Below, piece after piece: positions 26,300 to 35,533 of a DNA stretch of 64,000 nucleotides. Source of the DNA: Variovorax guangxiensis (GTDB lineage: Bacteria > Pseudomonadota > Gammaproteobacteria > Burkholderiales > Burkholderiaceae_C); the NCBI RefSeq assembly GCF_003952165.1, contig NZ_RXFT01000010.1:204100-268099 (forward strand). Reading direction: 5' to 3'. A model generated the notes under the pieces. That model was not told the origin of the DNA, searched no databases, and saw only the letters and a list, made by a program, of their open reading frames with translations. Made by a program: the position numbers and the translations under genes. Each line of letters begins with the position of its first letter. The stretch's first letter is position 1.

Positions 26300-28732
26300 A
26301 TGAACAAAAACTTCAGTCGCTTTCGCCTGCGTAGCGTTGTCGCGGTGGTTGCCAGTGCGCTTGCGGCTTCGGCCGCCTGGGCAGTCGAACCTTTCACGGT
26401 GCGCGACATCCGCGTCGAAGGCCTGCAACGCGTCGAGGCCGGTACGGTCTTTGCGTCGCTGCCGCTTCGCGTGGGCGATACCTACAGCGATGAGCGCGGC
26501 TCCGCCGCGATTCGCGCGCTGTTCGATCTGGGGTTGTTCAAGGACGTGCGCATCGACGTGAACGGCAACGTGCTGGTGGTCATCGTGGAAGAGCGTCCGA
26601 CCATCGCCGATGTCGACTTCGTCGGCACCAAGGAATTCGACAAGGCCGCGCTGCAGAAGGCGCTGCGCGAAGTGGGCCTGGCCGATGGCCGCCCCTACGA
26701 CAAGGCGCTGGCCGACCGTGCGGAGCAGGAGCTCAAGCGCCAGTACGTGAGCCGCAGCCTCTACAACGCGCAGGTCGTGACCACCGTCACGCCCATCGAG
26801 CGCAACCGCGTCAACCTGACCTTCACCGTGACCGAAGGCGAGTCGGCCCGCATCCGCGAAGTGCGCGTGGTGGGCAACAAGGCCTTCAGCGAATCGACGC
26901 TGCTGAGCCTGTTCGACCAGGACAGCGGCGGCTTCATGAGCTGGTACACGAAGTCGAACCAGTATTCGCGCGCCAAGCTCAACGCCGACCTCGAAACCCT
27001 GCGCTCGTACTACATCACGCGCGGCTATCTCGAGTTCCGCATCGACTCGACGCAGGTCGCCATCTCCCCGGACCGCAAGGACCTGACGGTGACGGTGAAC
27101 ATCACCGAAGGCGAGAAGTTCGTGGTGTCGAGCGTCAAGCTCGATGGCAACTACCTCGGCCGCGACGACGAGTTCAAGTCGCTCATCACCATCAAGCCGG
27201 GCGAGCCCTACAACGGCGAGCAGGTCACGGAGACCACCAAGGCGTTCAACGACTACTTCGGCACCTTCGGCTACGCCTTTGCGCGCGTGCAGGCGCGCCC
27301 CGAGATCGACCGCGTCAACAACCGCGTGGCCCTCACGCTGCAGGCCGAGCCCTCGCGCCGCGTGTACGTGCGCCGCGTTTCGGTCGGCGGCAACAACAAG
27401 ACCCGCGACGAGGTGATCCGTCGCGAGTTCCGCCAGTACGAGGCCTCCTGGTACGACGGCGACAAGATCAAGCTCTCGCGCGACCGCGTGGACCGCCTGG
27501 GCTTCTTCACCGAAGTGAACGTCGATACGCAGGAAGTGCCCGGCTCGCCGGACCAGGTGGACCTGACCGTCAGCGTGGTTGAGAAGCCCACTGGCAGCCT
27601 GCAGCTCGGCGCCGGCTACTCCAGCGCGGAAAAGGTCGCGCTGACCTTCGGCATCTCGCAGGAGAACGTGTTCGGCTCGGGCAACTTCCTGGGCGTGCAG
27701 GTCAACACCAGCAAGTACAACCGCACGCTGTCGCTGACGGCTACCGACCCGTACTTCACGGCCGACGGCATCTCGCGCACTTTCAGCATCTACCACACCA
27801 CGACGCGTCCGTACCAGACCTCGACCGACGGCGACTACAAGCTGGTGAACCAGGGCGCATCCGTGCGCTTCGGTGTGCCGTTCAGCGAGGTCGACACCGT
27901 CTTCTTCGGCGTCGGCATCGAGCGTTATGCGTTCGATCCCAACAGCTCGACCGCCTTCTCCGGCCTGTACACGCCGCCGTCGTACCTCAACTACTTCCAG
28001 TGCAAGAAGGACCCGACGGGCCTGCTGGTGACCGGCTGCGACCAGAAGAGCGTCTGGGGCATTCCGCTGAGCGTCGGCTGGGGCCGCGACAGCCGCGACA
28101 GCGCGCTGATCCCGACCACCGGCCGCCTGCAACGCGCCAACCTCGAGGTGGGTGCCGCCGGCGACATGAAGTACGTCAAGACGAACTACCAGTACCAGCA
28201 GTTCTTCGCAATCAACAAGCAGTACACCTTCTCGATCAACGGCGAGGTCGGCTACGCCAAAGCCTTCGGCAACAAGGTCTATCCGATCTTCAAGAACTTC
28301 TACGCGGGTGGCCTGGGTTCGGTGCGCGGCTTCGAGCAGAACTCGCTGGGTCCGCGTGATGCGCCGCTGTTCCTGCAGAGCGAAGGCGCGGCCATCGGGG
28401 GTACGAAGAAGGCGATCTTCAATGCGGAGCTGAGCACGCCGTTCCCCGGCGCCGGCAACGACCGCACCCTGCGTCTGTACGGCTTCTTCGACGTCGGCAA
28501 CGTCTTCGGCACCCGTGCCGCCGGCGTGACCGACGAGCAATGGAAGGCCGAGAAGAAGCTGCGCGCCTCGGTCGGCCTTGGCGTCAGCTGGATCTCGCCG
28601 CTGGGCCCGCTGCGCCTTGCCTACGCCTTCCCGATCAAGTCCCAGAAGGAAGTGGGGCAACCGTTCACGGCAGGCTATATCCCGAAGGATAGAATTCAGC
28701 GCCTCCAATTCCAGATCGGAACGTCTTTCTAA
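26300..28732 (+). CDS. bamA: Outer membrane protein assembly factor BamA
   Basis: BamA is the central beta-barrel insertase of the outer membrane. The 810 residues comprise a signal peptide (cleavage near SAAWAVEP), five POTRA domains (about 25-425) and a 16-strand barrel. The barrel carries the conserved GGLGSVRGFE (VRGF motif in loop 6), and the C-terminus ends in phenylalanine (QIGTSF). skp follows with no gap. Confidence 0.97.
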   Translation: MNKNFSRFRLRSVVAVVASALAASAAWAVEPFTVRDIRVEGLQRVEAGTVFASLPLRVGDTYSDERGSAAIRALFDLGLFKDVRIDVNGNVLVVIVEERPTIADVDFVGTKEFDKAALQKALREVGLADGRPYDKALADRAEQELKRQYVSRSLYNAQVVTTVTPIERNRVNLTFTVTEGESARIREVRVVGNKAFSESTLLSLFDQDSGGFMSWYTKSNQYSRAKLNADLETLRSYYITRGYLEFRIDSTQVAISPDRKDLTVTVNITEGEKFVVSSVKLDGNYLGRDDEFKSLITIKPGEPYNGEQVTETTKAFNDYFGTFGYAFARVQARPEIDRVNNRVALTLQAEPSRRVYVRRVSVGGNNKTRDEVIRREFRQYEASWYDGDKIKLSRDRVDRLGFFTEVNVDTQEVPGSPDQVDLTVSVVEKPTGSLQLGAGYSSAEKVALTFGISQENVFGSGNFLGVQVNTSKYNRTLSLTATDPYFTADGISRTFSIYHTTTRPYQTSTDGDYKLVNQGASVRFGVPFSEVDTVFFGVGIERYAFDPNSSTAFSGLYTPPSYLNYFQCKKDPTGLLVTGCDQKSVWGIPLSVGWGRDSRDSALIPTTGRLQRANLEVGAAGDMKYVKTNYQYQQFFAINKQYTFSINGEVGYAKAFGNKVYPIFKNFYAGGLGSVRGFEQNSLGPRDAPLFLQSEGAAIGGTKKAIFNAELSTPFPGAGNDRTLRLYGFFDVGNVFGTRAAGVTDEQWKAEKKLRASVGLGVSWISPLGPLRLAYAFPIKSQKEVGQPFTAGYIPKDRIQRLQFQIGTSF

Positions 28733-29284
28733 ATGAAGCATTTGATCCGCGCCGCGGCCGGCGCGTTGTTGATTCCCGCTTTCGCACTTGCCACGGCACC
28801 TGCCCAGGCACAGGCGCAGGAAACTTTTCGCATCGGCTTTGTGAATCCGGACCGCGTGCTGCGTGAAGCGCAGCCCGCCAAGACTGCCCAGGCAAAGCTC
28901 GAGGCGGAGTTCCTGAAGCGCGAGAAAGACCTGACCGCGCAGGGCGATGCCCTGAAGGCTGCTTCCGAGAAGTTCGAGCGCGAGGCACCCACCCTCTCTG
29001 AAACCCAGCGCGTTGCCCGCCAGCGCGCCCTGGTCGATCAGGACCGCGACTTCCAGCGCAAGCGCCGCGAGTTCCAGGAAGACCTGAACGCGCGCAAGAA
29101 CGAAGAGCTCCAGCAGGTCTACGAGCGTGCCAACCGCGTGGTGAAGCAGGTGGCCGAGGCCGAGAAGTACGACGCCATCCTGCAGGAAGCGATCTACATC
29201 AATCCGAAGCACGACATCACCGACAAGGTGATCAAGGCGCTGAACGCGTCCGTCGCTTCTCCTGCGCCCGCGGCCGGCAAGTAA
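28733..29284 (+). CDS. skp: Periplasmic chaperone Skp/OmpH
   Basis: Skp carries unfolded outer-membrane proteins to BamA. The 183-residue product has a signal peptide (MKHLIRAAAGALLIPAFALA), then the OmpH start RIGFVNPDRVLREAQPAK and a long charged helical arm rich in Lys, Glu and Arg. Its ATG directly abuts the bamA stop codon, so the two are likely translationally coupled. Confidence 0.94.
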   Translation: MKHLIRAAAGALLIPAFALATAPAQAQAQETFRIGFVNPDRVLREAQPAKTAQAKLEAEFLKREKDLTAQGDALKAASEKFEREAPTLSETQRVARQRALVDQDRDFQRKRREFQEDLNARKNEELQQVYERANRVVKQVAEAEKYDAILQEAIYINPKHDITDKVIKALNASVASPAPAAGK

Positions 29285-29298
29285 CGCCGCGAACCGGC

Positions 29299-30276
29299 GT
29301 GTCACTGCAGCTCGGAGCCATTGTTGACGCCCTCGGGGGCGAGCTTCATGGCGATGCGGCGCTGTCCATCGAGCGGCTCGCGCCTCTCCAGAATGCACAG
29401 CCCGATGCGCTCAGCTTCCTGAGCCATCCCAAATACCAGCAGGAGCTGGCGGCTTCGAAGGCCGCCTGCGTGATCGTGTCGCCCGCCATGCGCGAGGCGG
29501 CAGCTGCGCGTGGCGCCTACATCGTTACGCCCGATCCGTACCTCTACTTCGCCCGTCTCACGCAGCTGTGGAAGGCGCACCATGCGCGCCCGGAGGCCGA
29601 CCGCGTCCATCCCAGCGCGGTGATCCATCCTGAAGCGCTGGTCGACGCCACGGCGCGCATCGGCGCGCTGTGCGTGGTGGAGCGGGGCGCCCGCATCGGC
29701 GCGGGCACCGTGCTGAAGTCACGCGTGACGGTCAGCGAGGACTGCGTCATCGGCGAGCGCTGCCTGCTGCATCCCGGCGTGGTGATCGGCGCCGACGGCT
29801 TCGGGCTCGCTCCACACGAGGGGCGCTGGATCAAGATCGAGCAGCTCGGAGCCGTGCGCATCGGCAACGACGTCGAGATCGGTGCCAACACCTGCATCGA
29901 CCGCGGCGCTCTGGACGACACCGTCATCGAAGACGGCGTGAAGCTCGACAACCTGATCCAGATCGGCCACAACGTCCGGGTCGGCAAGAACACGGCCATG
30001 GCGGGCTGCGTCGGCGTGGCCGGGAGCGCCATCATCGGGGCCGGCTGCACCTTCGGTGGCGGCGCCATCGTGCTGGGGCACCTGACGGTCGCCGACGGCG
30101 TGCATGTGTCGGCCGCGACCGTGGTCACCCGGTCCATCCACAAGGCCGGCCAATACACCGGCATGTTTCCCATCGATGACAATGCGAACTGGGAAAAGAA
30201 TGCGGCAACGCTCAAGCAGTTGCACAGCCTGCGCGAACGACTGAAGGCGCTGGAGAAGGCTCCCTCGAAAAAATGA
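29299..30276 (+). CDS. lpxD: UDP-3-O-acylglucosamine N-acyltransferase
   Basis: This lipid A enzyme adds the N-linked hydroxyacyl chain. The 325-residue product has an N-terminal uridine-binding domain (to about 100) and left-handed beta-helix hexapeptide repeats (LVDATARIGALCVVERGARI onward). The catalytic His is in DNLIQIGHNVRVG. The start is GTG 29299. Its stop overlaps the fabZ ATG by 4 bp. Confidence 0.96.
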   Translation: MSLQLGAIVDALGGELHGDAALSIERLAPLQNAQPDALSFLSHPKYQQELAASKAACVIVSPAMREAAAARGAYIVTPDPYLYFARLTQLWKAHHARPEADRVHPSAVIHPEALVDATARIGALCVVERGARIGAGTVLKSRVTVSEDCVIGERCLLHPGVVIGADGFGLAPHEGRWIKIEQLGAVRIGNDVEIGANTCIDRGALDDTVIEDGVKLDNLIQIGHNVRVGKNTAMAGCVGVAGSAIIGAGCTFGGGAIVLGHLTVADGVHVSAATVVTRSIHKAGQYTGMFPIDDNANWEKNAATLKQLHSLRERLKALEKAPSKK

Positions 30277-30746
30277 CGACGATGCAGGAACAGAAAATCA
30301 TGACGACGCTCGATATCCATCAAATCCTCAAGCTGCTGCCTCACCGCTACCCGTTCCTGCTGGTGGACCGCGTGCTGGACATGGAAAAGGGCAAGCGCAT
30401 CACGGCGCTGAAGAACGTGACGATGAACGAGCCGTTCTTCAACGGCCACTTCCCGCACCGCCCTGTGATGCCGGGCGTGCTGATGCTCGAAGCGATGGCC
30501 CAGGCGGCGGCGCTGCTGTCCTTCCATTCGCTGGACATCGTGCCGGACGACAACACCGTCTACTACTTCGCTGCCATCGACGGCGCCCGCTTCAAGCGTC
30601 CGGTGGAGCCGGGCGACCAACTCACCCTCGAAGTCGAGATCGAGCGCATGAAGGCGGGCATCTCCAAGTTCAAGGGCCGGGCCCTGGTGGGCACCGAGCT
30701 CGCCTGCGAGGCGTCGCTGATGTGCGCCATGCGCCAGATCAACTGA
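30273..30746 (+). CDS. fabZ: 3-hydroxyacyl-ACP dehydratase FabZ
   Basis: FabZ dehydrates 3-hydroxyacyl-ACP in fatty acid elongation and competes with LpxA/LpxD for the same pool. The 157-residue hot-dog protein shows LLPHRYPFLLVDRV, the catalytic His in NGHFPHRPVMPG and the Glu in LMLEAMAQAAA. ATG 30273 overlaps lpxD; ATG 30300 (MTTLDIHQIL) is an alternative at the usual family start. Confidence 0.96.
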   Translation: MTTMQEQKIMTTLDIHQILKLLPHRYPFLLVDRVLDMEKGKRITALKNVTMNEPFFNGHFPHRPVMPGVLMLEAMAQAAALLSFHSLDIVPDDNTVYYFAAIDGARFKRPVEPGDQLTLEVEIERMKAGISKFKGRALVGTELACEASLMCAMRQIN

Positions 30747-30780
30747 TGGCCGGCCGCAGCCAGTTGCTTCTTCACAAGGC

Positions 30781-31569
30781 ATGACCCAGGTTCATTCGAC
30801 GGCCGTCGTCGACCCCCAGGCACAGCTCGACGCCTCGGTGTCGGTCGGGCCCTATACCGTGATCGGCCCGCATGTGCGCATAGGCGCGGGCACCACCATC
30901 GGCGCGCACTGCGTGATCGAGGGCCGCACCACCATCGGGCGCGACAACAGGATCTTCCAGTTTTCGTCCCTCGGCGCCATTCCGCAGGACAAGAAATACG
31001 CCGGCGAGCCTACCGAGCTCGTCATCGGCGACCGCAACGTGATCCGCGAGTTCTGCACCTTCAACCTCGGCGTGCCGGGGGCGGGGGGCGTCACGCGTGT
31101 CGGCAACGACAACTGGATCATGGCGTACACGCACATCGCCCACGACTGCCGCGTCGACGACCACACGACGCTCGCCAACAACACCACGCTGGCCGGGCAT
31201 GTGCACCTGGCCGACTGGGTGACGGTCGGCGGTCTCACGGGCATCCACCAGTTCGTCTCCATCGGAGCCCACGCCATGCTCGGCTTCGCGAGCGCGGTCA
31301 CGCAGGACGTGCCGCCTTTCATGCTGGTCGACGGCAATCCGCTGGCGGTGCGCGGCTTCAACATCGTCGGCCTGCGCCGGCGCGATTTCTCCGCGCAGCG
31401 GCTCGCCGCGGTGAAGCAGATGCATCGCCTGCTGTACCGCCAGGGCAAGACGCTCGACGAGGCGCGCGCAGGCATCGCCGCGTTGGCGACCGAAATGCCC
31501 GAAGCGGCCGGCGACGTCGCGCTGATGGAATCCTTCCTCGCCAATTCGACGCGCGGCATCGCGCGCTGA
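30781..31569 (+). CDS. lpxA: UDP-N-acetylglucosamine acyltransferase LpxA
   Basis: LpxA catalyses the first step of lipid A synthesis. The 262 residues have hexapeptide repeats from residue 3 (VHSTAVVDPQAQLDASV), the catalytic His in MAYTHIAHDCRVD, the GGLTGIHQFVSIG segment and a C-terminal helical domain. Length equals that of the family (262). It follows fabZ by 34 bp and precedes lpxB. Confidence 0.97.
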   Translation: MTQVHSTAVVDPQAQLDASVSVGPYTVIGPHVRIGAGTTIGAHCVIEGRTTIGRDNRIFQFSSLGAIPQDKKYAGEPTELVIGDRNVIREFCTFNLGVPGAGGVTRVGNDNWIMAYTHIAHDCRVDDHTTLANNTTLAGHVHLADWVTVGGLTGIHQFVSIGAHAMLGFASAVTQDVPPFMLVDGNPLAVRGFNIVGLRRRDFSAQRLAAVKQMHRLLYRQGKTLDEARAGIAALATEMPEAAGDVALMESFLANSTRGIAR

Positions 31570-31579
31570 AGTGACGGCC

Positions 31580-32728
31580 ATGCAGAACGACGGACAGCGA
31601 CGCTTCGCGCTGGTCGCGGGCGAAGCGTCCGGCGACCTGCTCGCCGGCCTGCTGCTCGACGGGCTGCTGGCGCGCTGGCCCGACCTCCAGACCGTCGGCA
31701 TCGGCGGGCCCCGCATGCTGGCCCACGGCTTCCAGAGCTGGTGGCCGCAGGAAAAGCTCGCGGTGCGTGGCTACATCGAGGTGCTGCGGCACTACGCCGA
31801 AATTGCCGGCATCCGCCGCCAGCTCAAGGCGCGGCTGCTGCAGGAGCGGCCCCAGCTCTTCATCGGCGTCGACGCACCCGATTTCAACCTCGACCTCGAA
31901 GCCGGCCTGCGCAGCCAGGGCATGAAGACGGTGCACTTCGTCTGCCCGTCGATCTGGGCCTGGCGGCCGGAGCGCATCGAGAAGATCCGGGCAGCGGCGG
32001 ACCACGTGCTGTGCATCTTCCCGTTCGAACCCGCCTTGCTGGCGGAGAAGGGCGTGGCCGCGAGCTATGTGGGCCATCCCGTCGCGAACGTGATCCCGAT
32101 GGTGCCCGACCAGGCTGGTGCGCGCGCCGCGCTGGGCCTGGCGCCCGATGCGCCGGTCGTCGCGCTGCTGCCGGGCAGCCGCCGTTCCGAGATCCGCTAC
32201 CTGGCCGCCCGTTTCTTCGCCGCCGCGGCGCTGATGCACAAGGCGCGGCCGGAACTGCAGTTCGTGGCGCCCATCATTCCGGGCCTTCGCGCCGAAGTCG
32301 AAGCCTTGCTGCAGGCCAGCGGCATGGCCGGGCGCGTCAGGCTGCTCGACGGCCAGTCGCATGCGGTGCTGGCCGCCTGCGACGCCACGCTGATCGCCAG
32401 CGGCACCGCCACGCTCGAGGCGGCCCTGTTCAAGCGGCCGATGGTCATCGCCTACAACATGAACGCGCTTTCGTGGCGCCTCATGCGGCGCAAGCAGCTG
32501 CAGCCCTGGGTGGGATTGCCCAACATCCTGTGCCGCGATTTCGTGGTGCCCGAGCTGCTGCAGGAGGCCGCCACCCCCGAGGCGCTGGCCCGGGCCACGC
32601 TCGACTGGCTGGACGCGCCTGAAAAGACCCGGGCGCTGCAACAAAGATTTTCAGAGCTGCATGTGCAATTGCAGCGCGATACGCCCACACTCTGCGCCGA
32701 TGCGATCCAGAAAGTTCTTGAAGGCTGA
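31580..32728 (+). CDS. lpxB: Lipid-A-disaccharide synthase
   Basis: This GT19 glycosyltransferase condenses UDP-diacylglucosamine with lipid X. The 382-residue product starts MQNDGQRRFALVAGEASGDL and shows the conserved GIGGPRM, VGHPVAN, LLPGSRRSEI and SGTATLEAALFKRPMVIAY. GTG 31571 is an alternative start 2 bp from the lpxA stop. The 3' end overlaps rnhB by 29 bp. Confidence 0.96.
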   Translation: MQNDGQRRFALVAGEASGDLLAGLLLDGLLARWPDLQTVGIGGPRMLAHGFQSWWPQEKLAVRGYIEVLRHYAEIAGIRRQLKARLLQERPQLFIGVDAPDFNLDLEAGLRSQGMKTVHFVCPSIWAWRPERIEKIRAAADHVLCIFPFEPALLAEKGVAASYVGHPVANVIPMVPDQAGARAALGLAPDAPVVALLPGSRRSEIRYLAARFFAAAALMHKARPELQFVAPIIPGLRAEVEALLQASGMAGRVRLLDGQSHAVLAACDATLIASGTATLEAALFKRPMVIAYNMNALSWRLMRRKQLQPWVGLPNILCRDFVVPELLQEAATPEALARATLDWLDAPEKTRALQQRFSELHVQLQRDTPTLCADAIQKVLEG

Positions 32729-33425
32729 GCAGGCCCCGCTGGTGTGGGACGCACCCGGCCTGATCGCGGGCGTCGACGAGGCGGGCCGCGGGCCCCTGGC
32801 CGGGCCCGTGGTGGCTGCAGCCGTGATCCTCGACGACATGCGGCCCATCCGCGGTCTCGCGGACTCCAAGACGCTGACCGCGCTGCAGCGCGAACGCCTG
32901 CACGACCAGATCCTCGCCAAGGCGCTGTGCTGCTCCATCGCGCAGGCTACCGTCGAGGAAATCGACACCCACAACATCCTGCAGGCGACCATGCTGGCGA
33001 TGCGCCGGGCCGTCGAGGGGCTGCGGCTCAAGCCGGTGAAGGTGCTGGTCGACGGCAACCGTCTGCCCACGCTCGACGTGCTGGCCGAGGCCATCGTGAA
33101 GGGCGACGCCCGGGTCAAGGCGATTTCCGCCGCGTCGATCCTGGCGAAGGTGCACCGCGACCGGCTGTGCGAGCAACTGCACGTCGAATTCCCGCACTAC
33201 GGCTTTGCGGGCCACAAGGGCTACGGCACGCCGGAGCATCTGGAGGCGCTGCAGCGCCATGGTGCCTGCGTGCATCACCGGAAGTCCTTCAGCCCGGTGG
33301 CGGCGGCGCTCCTCCGCACCGGCGGCGTCCTGAACATGATGCTGCCGGCTGAATCCGATGGGCAGCCGGCGATGGGCATCGGTGCCATCGAGGTCGCGCG
33401 GTCCGAGCTTCGCGCTGCTCCCTGA
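32700..33425 (+). CDS. rnhB: Ribonuclease HII
   Basis: RNase HII removes ribonucleotides from DNA. The 241-residue product has the signature IAGVDEAGRGPLAGPVV with the first catalytic Asp/Glu pair, LADSKTLTALQRERL and AISAASILAKVHRD. The N-terminal MRSRKFLKAEQAPLVWDAPG is slightly longer than in E. coli. ATG 32700 lies within the end of lpxB; a later start would remove little before the catalytic motif. Confidence 0.95.
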   Translation: MRSRKFLKAEQAPLVWDAPGLIAGVDEAGRGPLAGPVVAAAVILDDMRPIRGLADSKTLTALQRERLHDQILAKALCCSIAQATVEEIDTHNILQATMLAMRRAVEGLRLKPVKVLVDGNRLPTLDVLAEAIVKGDARVKAISAASILAKVHRDRLCEQLHVEFPHYGFAGHKGYGTPEHLEALQRHGACVHHRKSFSPVAAALLRTGGVLNMMLPAESDGQPAMGIGAIEVARSELRAAP

Positions 33426-33435
33426 ACCCGGCCCG

Positions 33436-34221
33436 ATGACTTCCGATACCGGCGCCAGCCACATCAGCTCGCGCGACAACCCCCTGCTCAAGGACTTGCG
33501 CAAGCTTGCCCAGGATCCGGGCGCCTATCGCAAGCTGGGCCGCATCTGGCTCGAGGGCGACCATCTGTGCCGGGCGGCGCTGGCGCGGAGCGTGAAGCCC
33601 GCCATTGCCGTGTTCTCGGAGTCGTTCTGGCCGAAAGCGCCGGCGGAGTGGTCGATGGGTGCTATCAAAACCGTAGTTGTCGCGGACAGCCTGCTGCGCG
33701 ACGTCAGCGGCCTCGAGTCGCCAGCGCCGATGGGCTTCGTGCTCGACGTACCGGCCCGCCCCGAATTGCTGCCCGATGCCCCGAGCGTCGTGCTCGACCG
33801 TCTGCAGGACGCCGGCAATGCCGGCTCCATCCTGCGCAGCGCCGCCGCATTCGGCTTCGCGCAGGTGATCGCGCTCAAGGGCACGGCCGCGCTGTGGGCG
33901 CCCAAGGTGCTGCGCGCCGGCATGGGGGCGCATTTCGGCCTGCGGCTGATCGAAGGTGTGGACCCAGATGTGCTCGACAGCCTGAGAGTGCCCCTGGTGG
34001 CGACCAGCTCGCACCGCGGCGACTGGCTGCACAAGGCCGATCTGCCGCATCCCTGCGCCTGGCTTATGGGGCACGAGGGGCAGGGCGTTTCGGCGGCGCT
34101 GGAAGCCCGGGCCTCGCACCATATCCGCATCGCGCAGCCGGGTGGAGAGGAGTCGCTGAACGTGGCCGCGGCCGCCGCGATCTGCCTGCATGCGAGCGGA
34201 GCAGCCCTGCTGGCCGAATAA
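33436..34221 (+). CDS. SpoU/TrmH-family RNA methyltransferase
   Basis: The 261-residue SPOUT methyltransferase has an N-terminal substrate-binding domain (ISSRDNPLLKDLRKL) and a C-terminal knot domain. The knot motifs are LQDAGNAGSILRSAAAFGF, WLMGHEGQGVSA and the RIAQPGGEESLNVAAAAA motif that binds SAM. It would 2'-O-methylate rRNA or tRNA; the target (an RlmB-like 23S site is likely) cannot be fixed from sequence. It follows rnhB by 10 bp. Confidence 0.88.
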   Translation: MTSDTGASHISSRDNPLLKDLRKLAQDPGAYRKLGRIWLEGDHLCRAALARSVKPAIAVFSESFWPKAPAEWSMGAIKTVVVADSLLRDVSGLESPAPMGFVLDVPARPELLPDAPSVVLDRLQDAGNAGSILRSAAAFGFAQVIALKGTAALWAPKVLRAGMGAHFGLRLIEGVDPDVLDSLRVPLVATSSHRGDWLHKADLPHPCAWLMGHEGQGVSAALEARASHHIRIAQPGGEESLNVAAAAAICLHASGAALLAE

Positions 34222-34237
34222 CACACCCAGTCCGGGC

Positions 34238-34243
34238 TACAAT
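34238..34243 (+). promoter_or_regulatory. Possible -10 upstream of carA
   Basis: TACAAT matches TATAAT at 5/6. It would leave a leader of about 110 nt before carA. I see no matching -35. The leader (34250-34360) contains a short CAGGC/GCCTG inverted repeat but no uridine-rich attenuator. Confidence 0.4.
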
Positions 34244-34363
34244 CGGGGGCTTACTCGCAAATCAGCGTCGCCCGGCCGCCTACAACGCCATCTTCCCCTT
34301 AAGCAGCAGTCCCCAGGCTATACGCCTGAGGCTCCGGGCGACCGTAACCATCCGGAGAACCCA

Positions 34364-35533
34364 GTGCTTTTGTCTCTCAAGGGAAGTTTCCCGCCCGCCA
34401 TCCTGGCGCTCGCAGACGGCACGGTCTTTCTCGGCAACTCGATCGGAGCCACCGGCTCCACGACCGGTGAAGTGGTGTTCAACACCGCCATGACCGGTTA
34501 CCAGGAAATCCTCACCGACCCGAGCTACTGCCAGCAGATCGTGACGCTCACGTATCCGCACATCGGCAACTACGGCGTCAACGGCGAGGACATCGAAGCC
34601 GACAAGATCCATGCCGCGGGCCTGATCATCAAGGACCTGCCTCTCGTCGCCTCCAACTTCCGCAAGACCGCCACGCTGACCGAGTACCTCGTGTCGGGCA
34701 ACACCGTGGCCATCGCGAACATCGACACCCGCAAGCTCACCCGCCACCTGCGCACCAACGGCGCCCAGAACGGCTGCATCCTGGGCCTGGCCGCGGGCGA
34801 GACCGTGACGCAGGCGCTGATCGACAAGGCCATCGCCTCCGCCAAGGCCGCGCCGAGCATGTCGGGCCTCGACCTCGCCAAGGTCGTGTCGGTCAAGCAG
34901 ACCTACGAGTGGACCGAGACCGAGTGGAAGCTGGGCTCGGGCTACGGCGTGCAGATCACGCCGAAGTTCCACGTCGTGGCCTTCGACTACGGCGTCAAGA
35001 AGAACATCCTGCGCATGATCGCCCAGCGCGGTGCGCGCATTACCGTGGTGCCGGCGCAGACGCCCGCGGCCGACGTGCTCAAGTTGAAGCCGGACGGCAT
35101 CTTCCTGGCCAACGGCCCTGGCGACCCGGAGCCCTGCGACTACGCCATCAGCGCCGTCAAGGAGCTGATCGAGACCGGCATTCCCACCTTCGGCATCTGC
35201 CTGGGCCACCAGATCATGGCGCTGGCCTCCGGCGCCAAGACCTTCAAGATGAAGTTCGGCCACCACGGCGCGAACCATCCTGTGAAGGACCTCGACAACG
35301 GCCGCGTGAGCATCACCAGCCAGAACCACGGCTTCGCGGTCGACGAGAAGTCGCTGCCGGCCAACCTGCGTCCCACCCACATCAGCCTGTTCGACAACAC
35401 GCTGCAGGGCCTGGCTCGCACCGACAAGCCCGCGTTCTGCTTCCAGGGCCACCCCGAAGCCTCGCCTGGCCCGCACGACATCGGCTACCTGTTCGATCGC
35501 TTCATCGCGCTGATGGAGACGACGCGTGGCTGA
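34364..35533 (+). CDS. carA: Carbamoyl-phosphate synthase small subunit
   Basis: This is the glutaminase subunit that supplies ammonia to CarB for arginine and pyrimidine synthesis. The 389 residues start at GTG 34364, with GGAG 6 nt upstream. The N-terminal domain has FNTAMTGYQEILTDPSY. The class I glutamine amidotransferase domain has the nucleophile in GICLGHQIMALA, and the histidine/glutamate pair in FCFQGHPEASPGP. Its stop is overlapped by the ORF6N gene. Confidence 0.96.
   Translation: MLLSLKGSFPPAILALADGTVFLGNSIGATGSTTGEVVFNTAMTGYQEILTDPSYCQQIVTLTYPHIGNYGVNGEDIEADKIHAAGLIIKDLPLVASNFRKTATLTEYLVSGNTVAIANIDTRKLTRHLRTNGAQNGCILGLAAGETVTQALIDKAIASAKAAPSMSGLDLAKVVSVKQTYEWTETEWKLGSGYGVQITPKFHVVAFDYGVKKNILRMIAQRGARITVVPAQTPAADVLKLKPDGIFLANGPGDPEPCDYAISAVKELIETGIPTFGICLGHQIMALASGAKTFKMKFGHHGANHPVKDLDNGRVSITSQNHGFAVDEKSLPANLRPTHISLFDNTLQGLARTDKPAFCFQGHPEASPGPHDIGYLFDRFIALMETTRG

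Noticed and set aside
26294..29398. 1034-residue minus-strand open frame opposite bamA and skp
   Set aside because: Low-complexity composition and full overlap with two well-defined genes; no domain visible.
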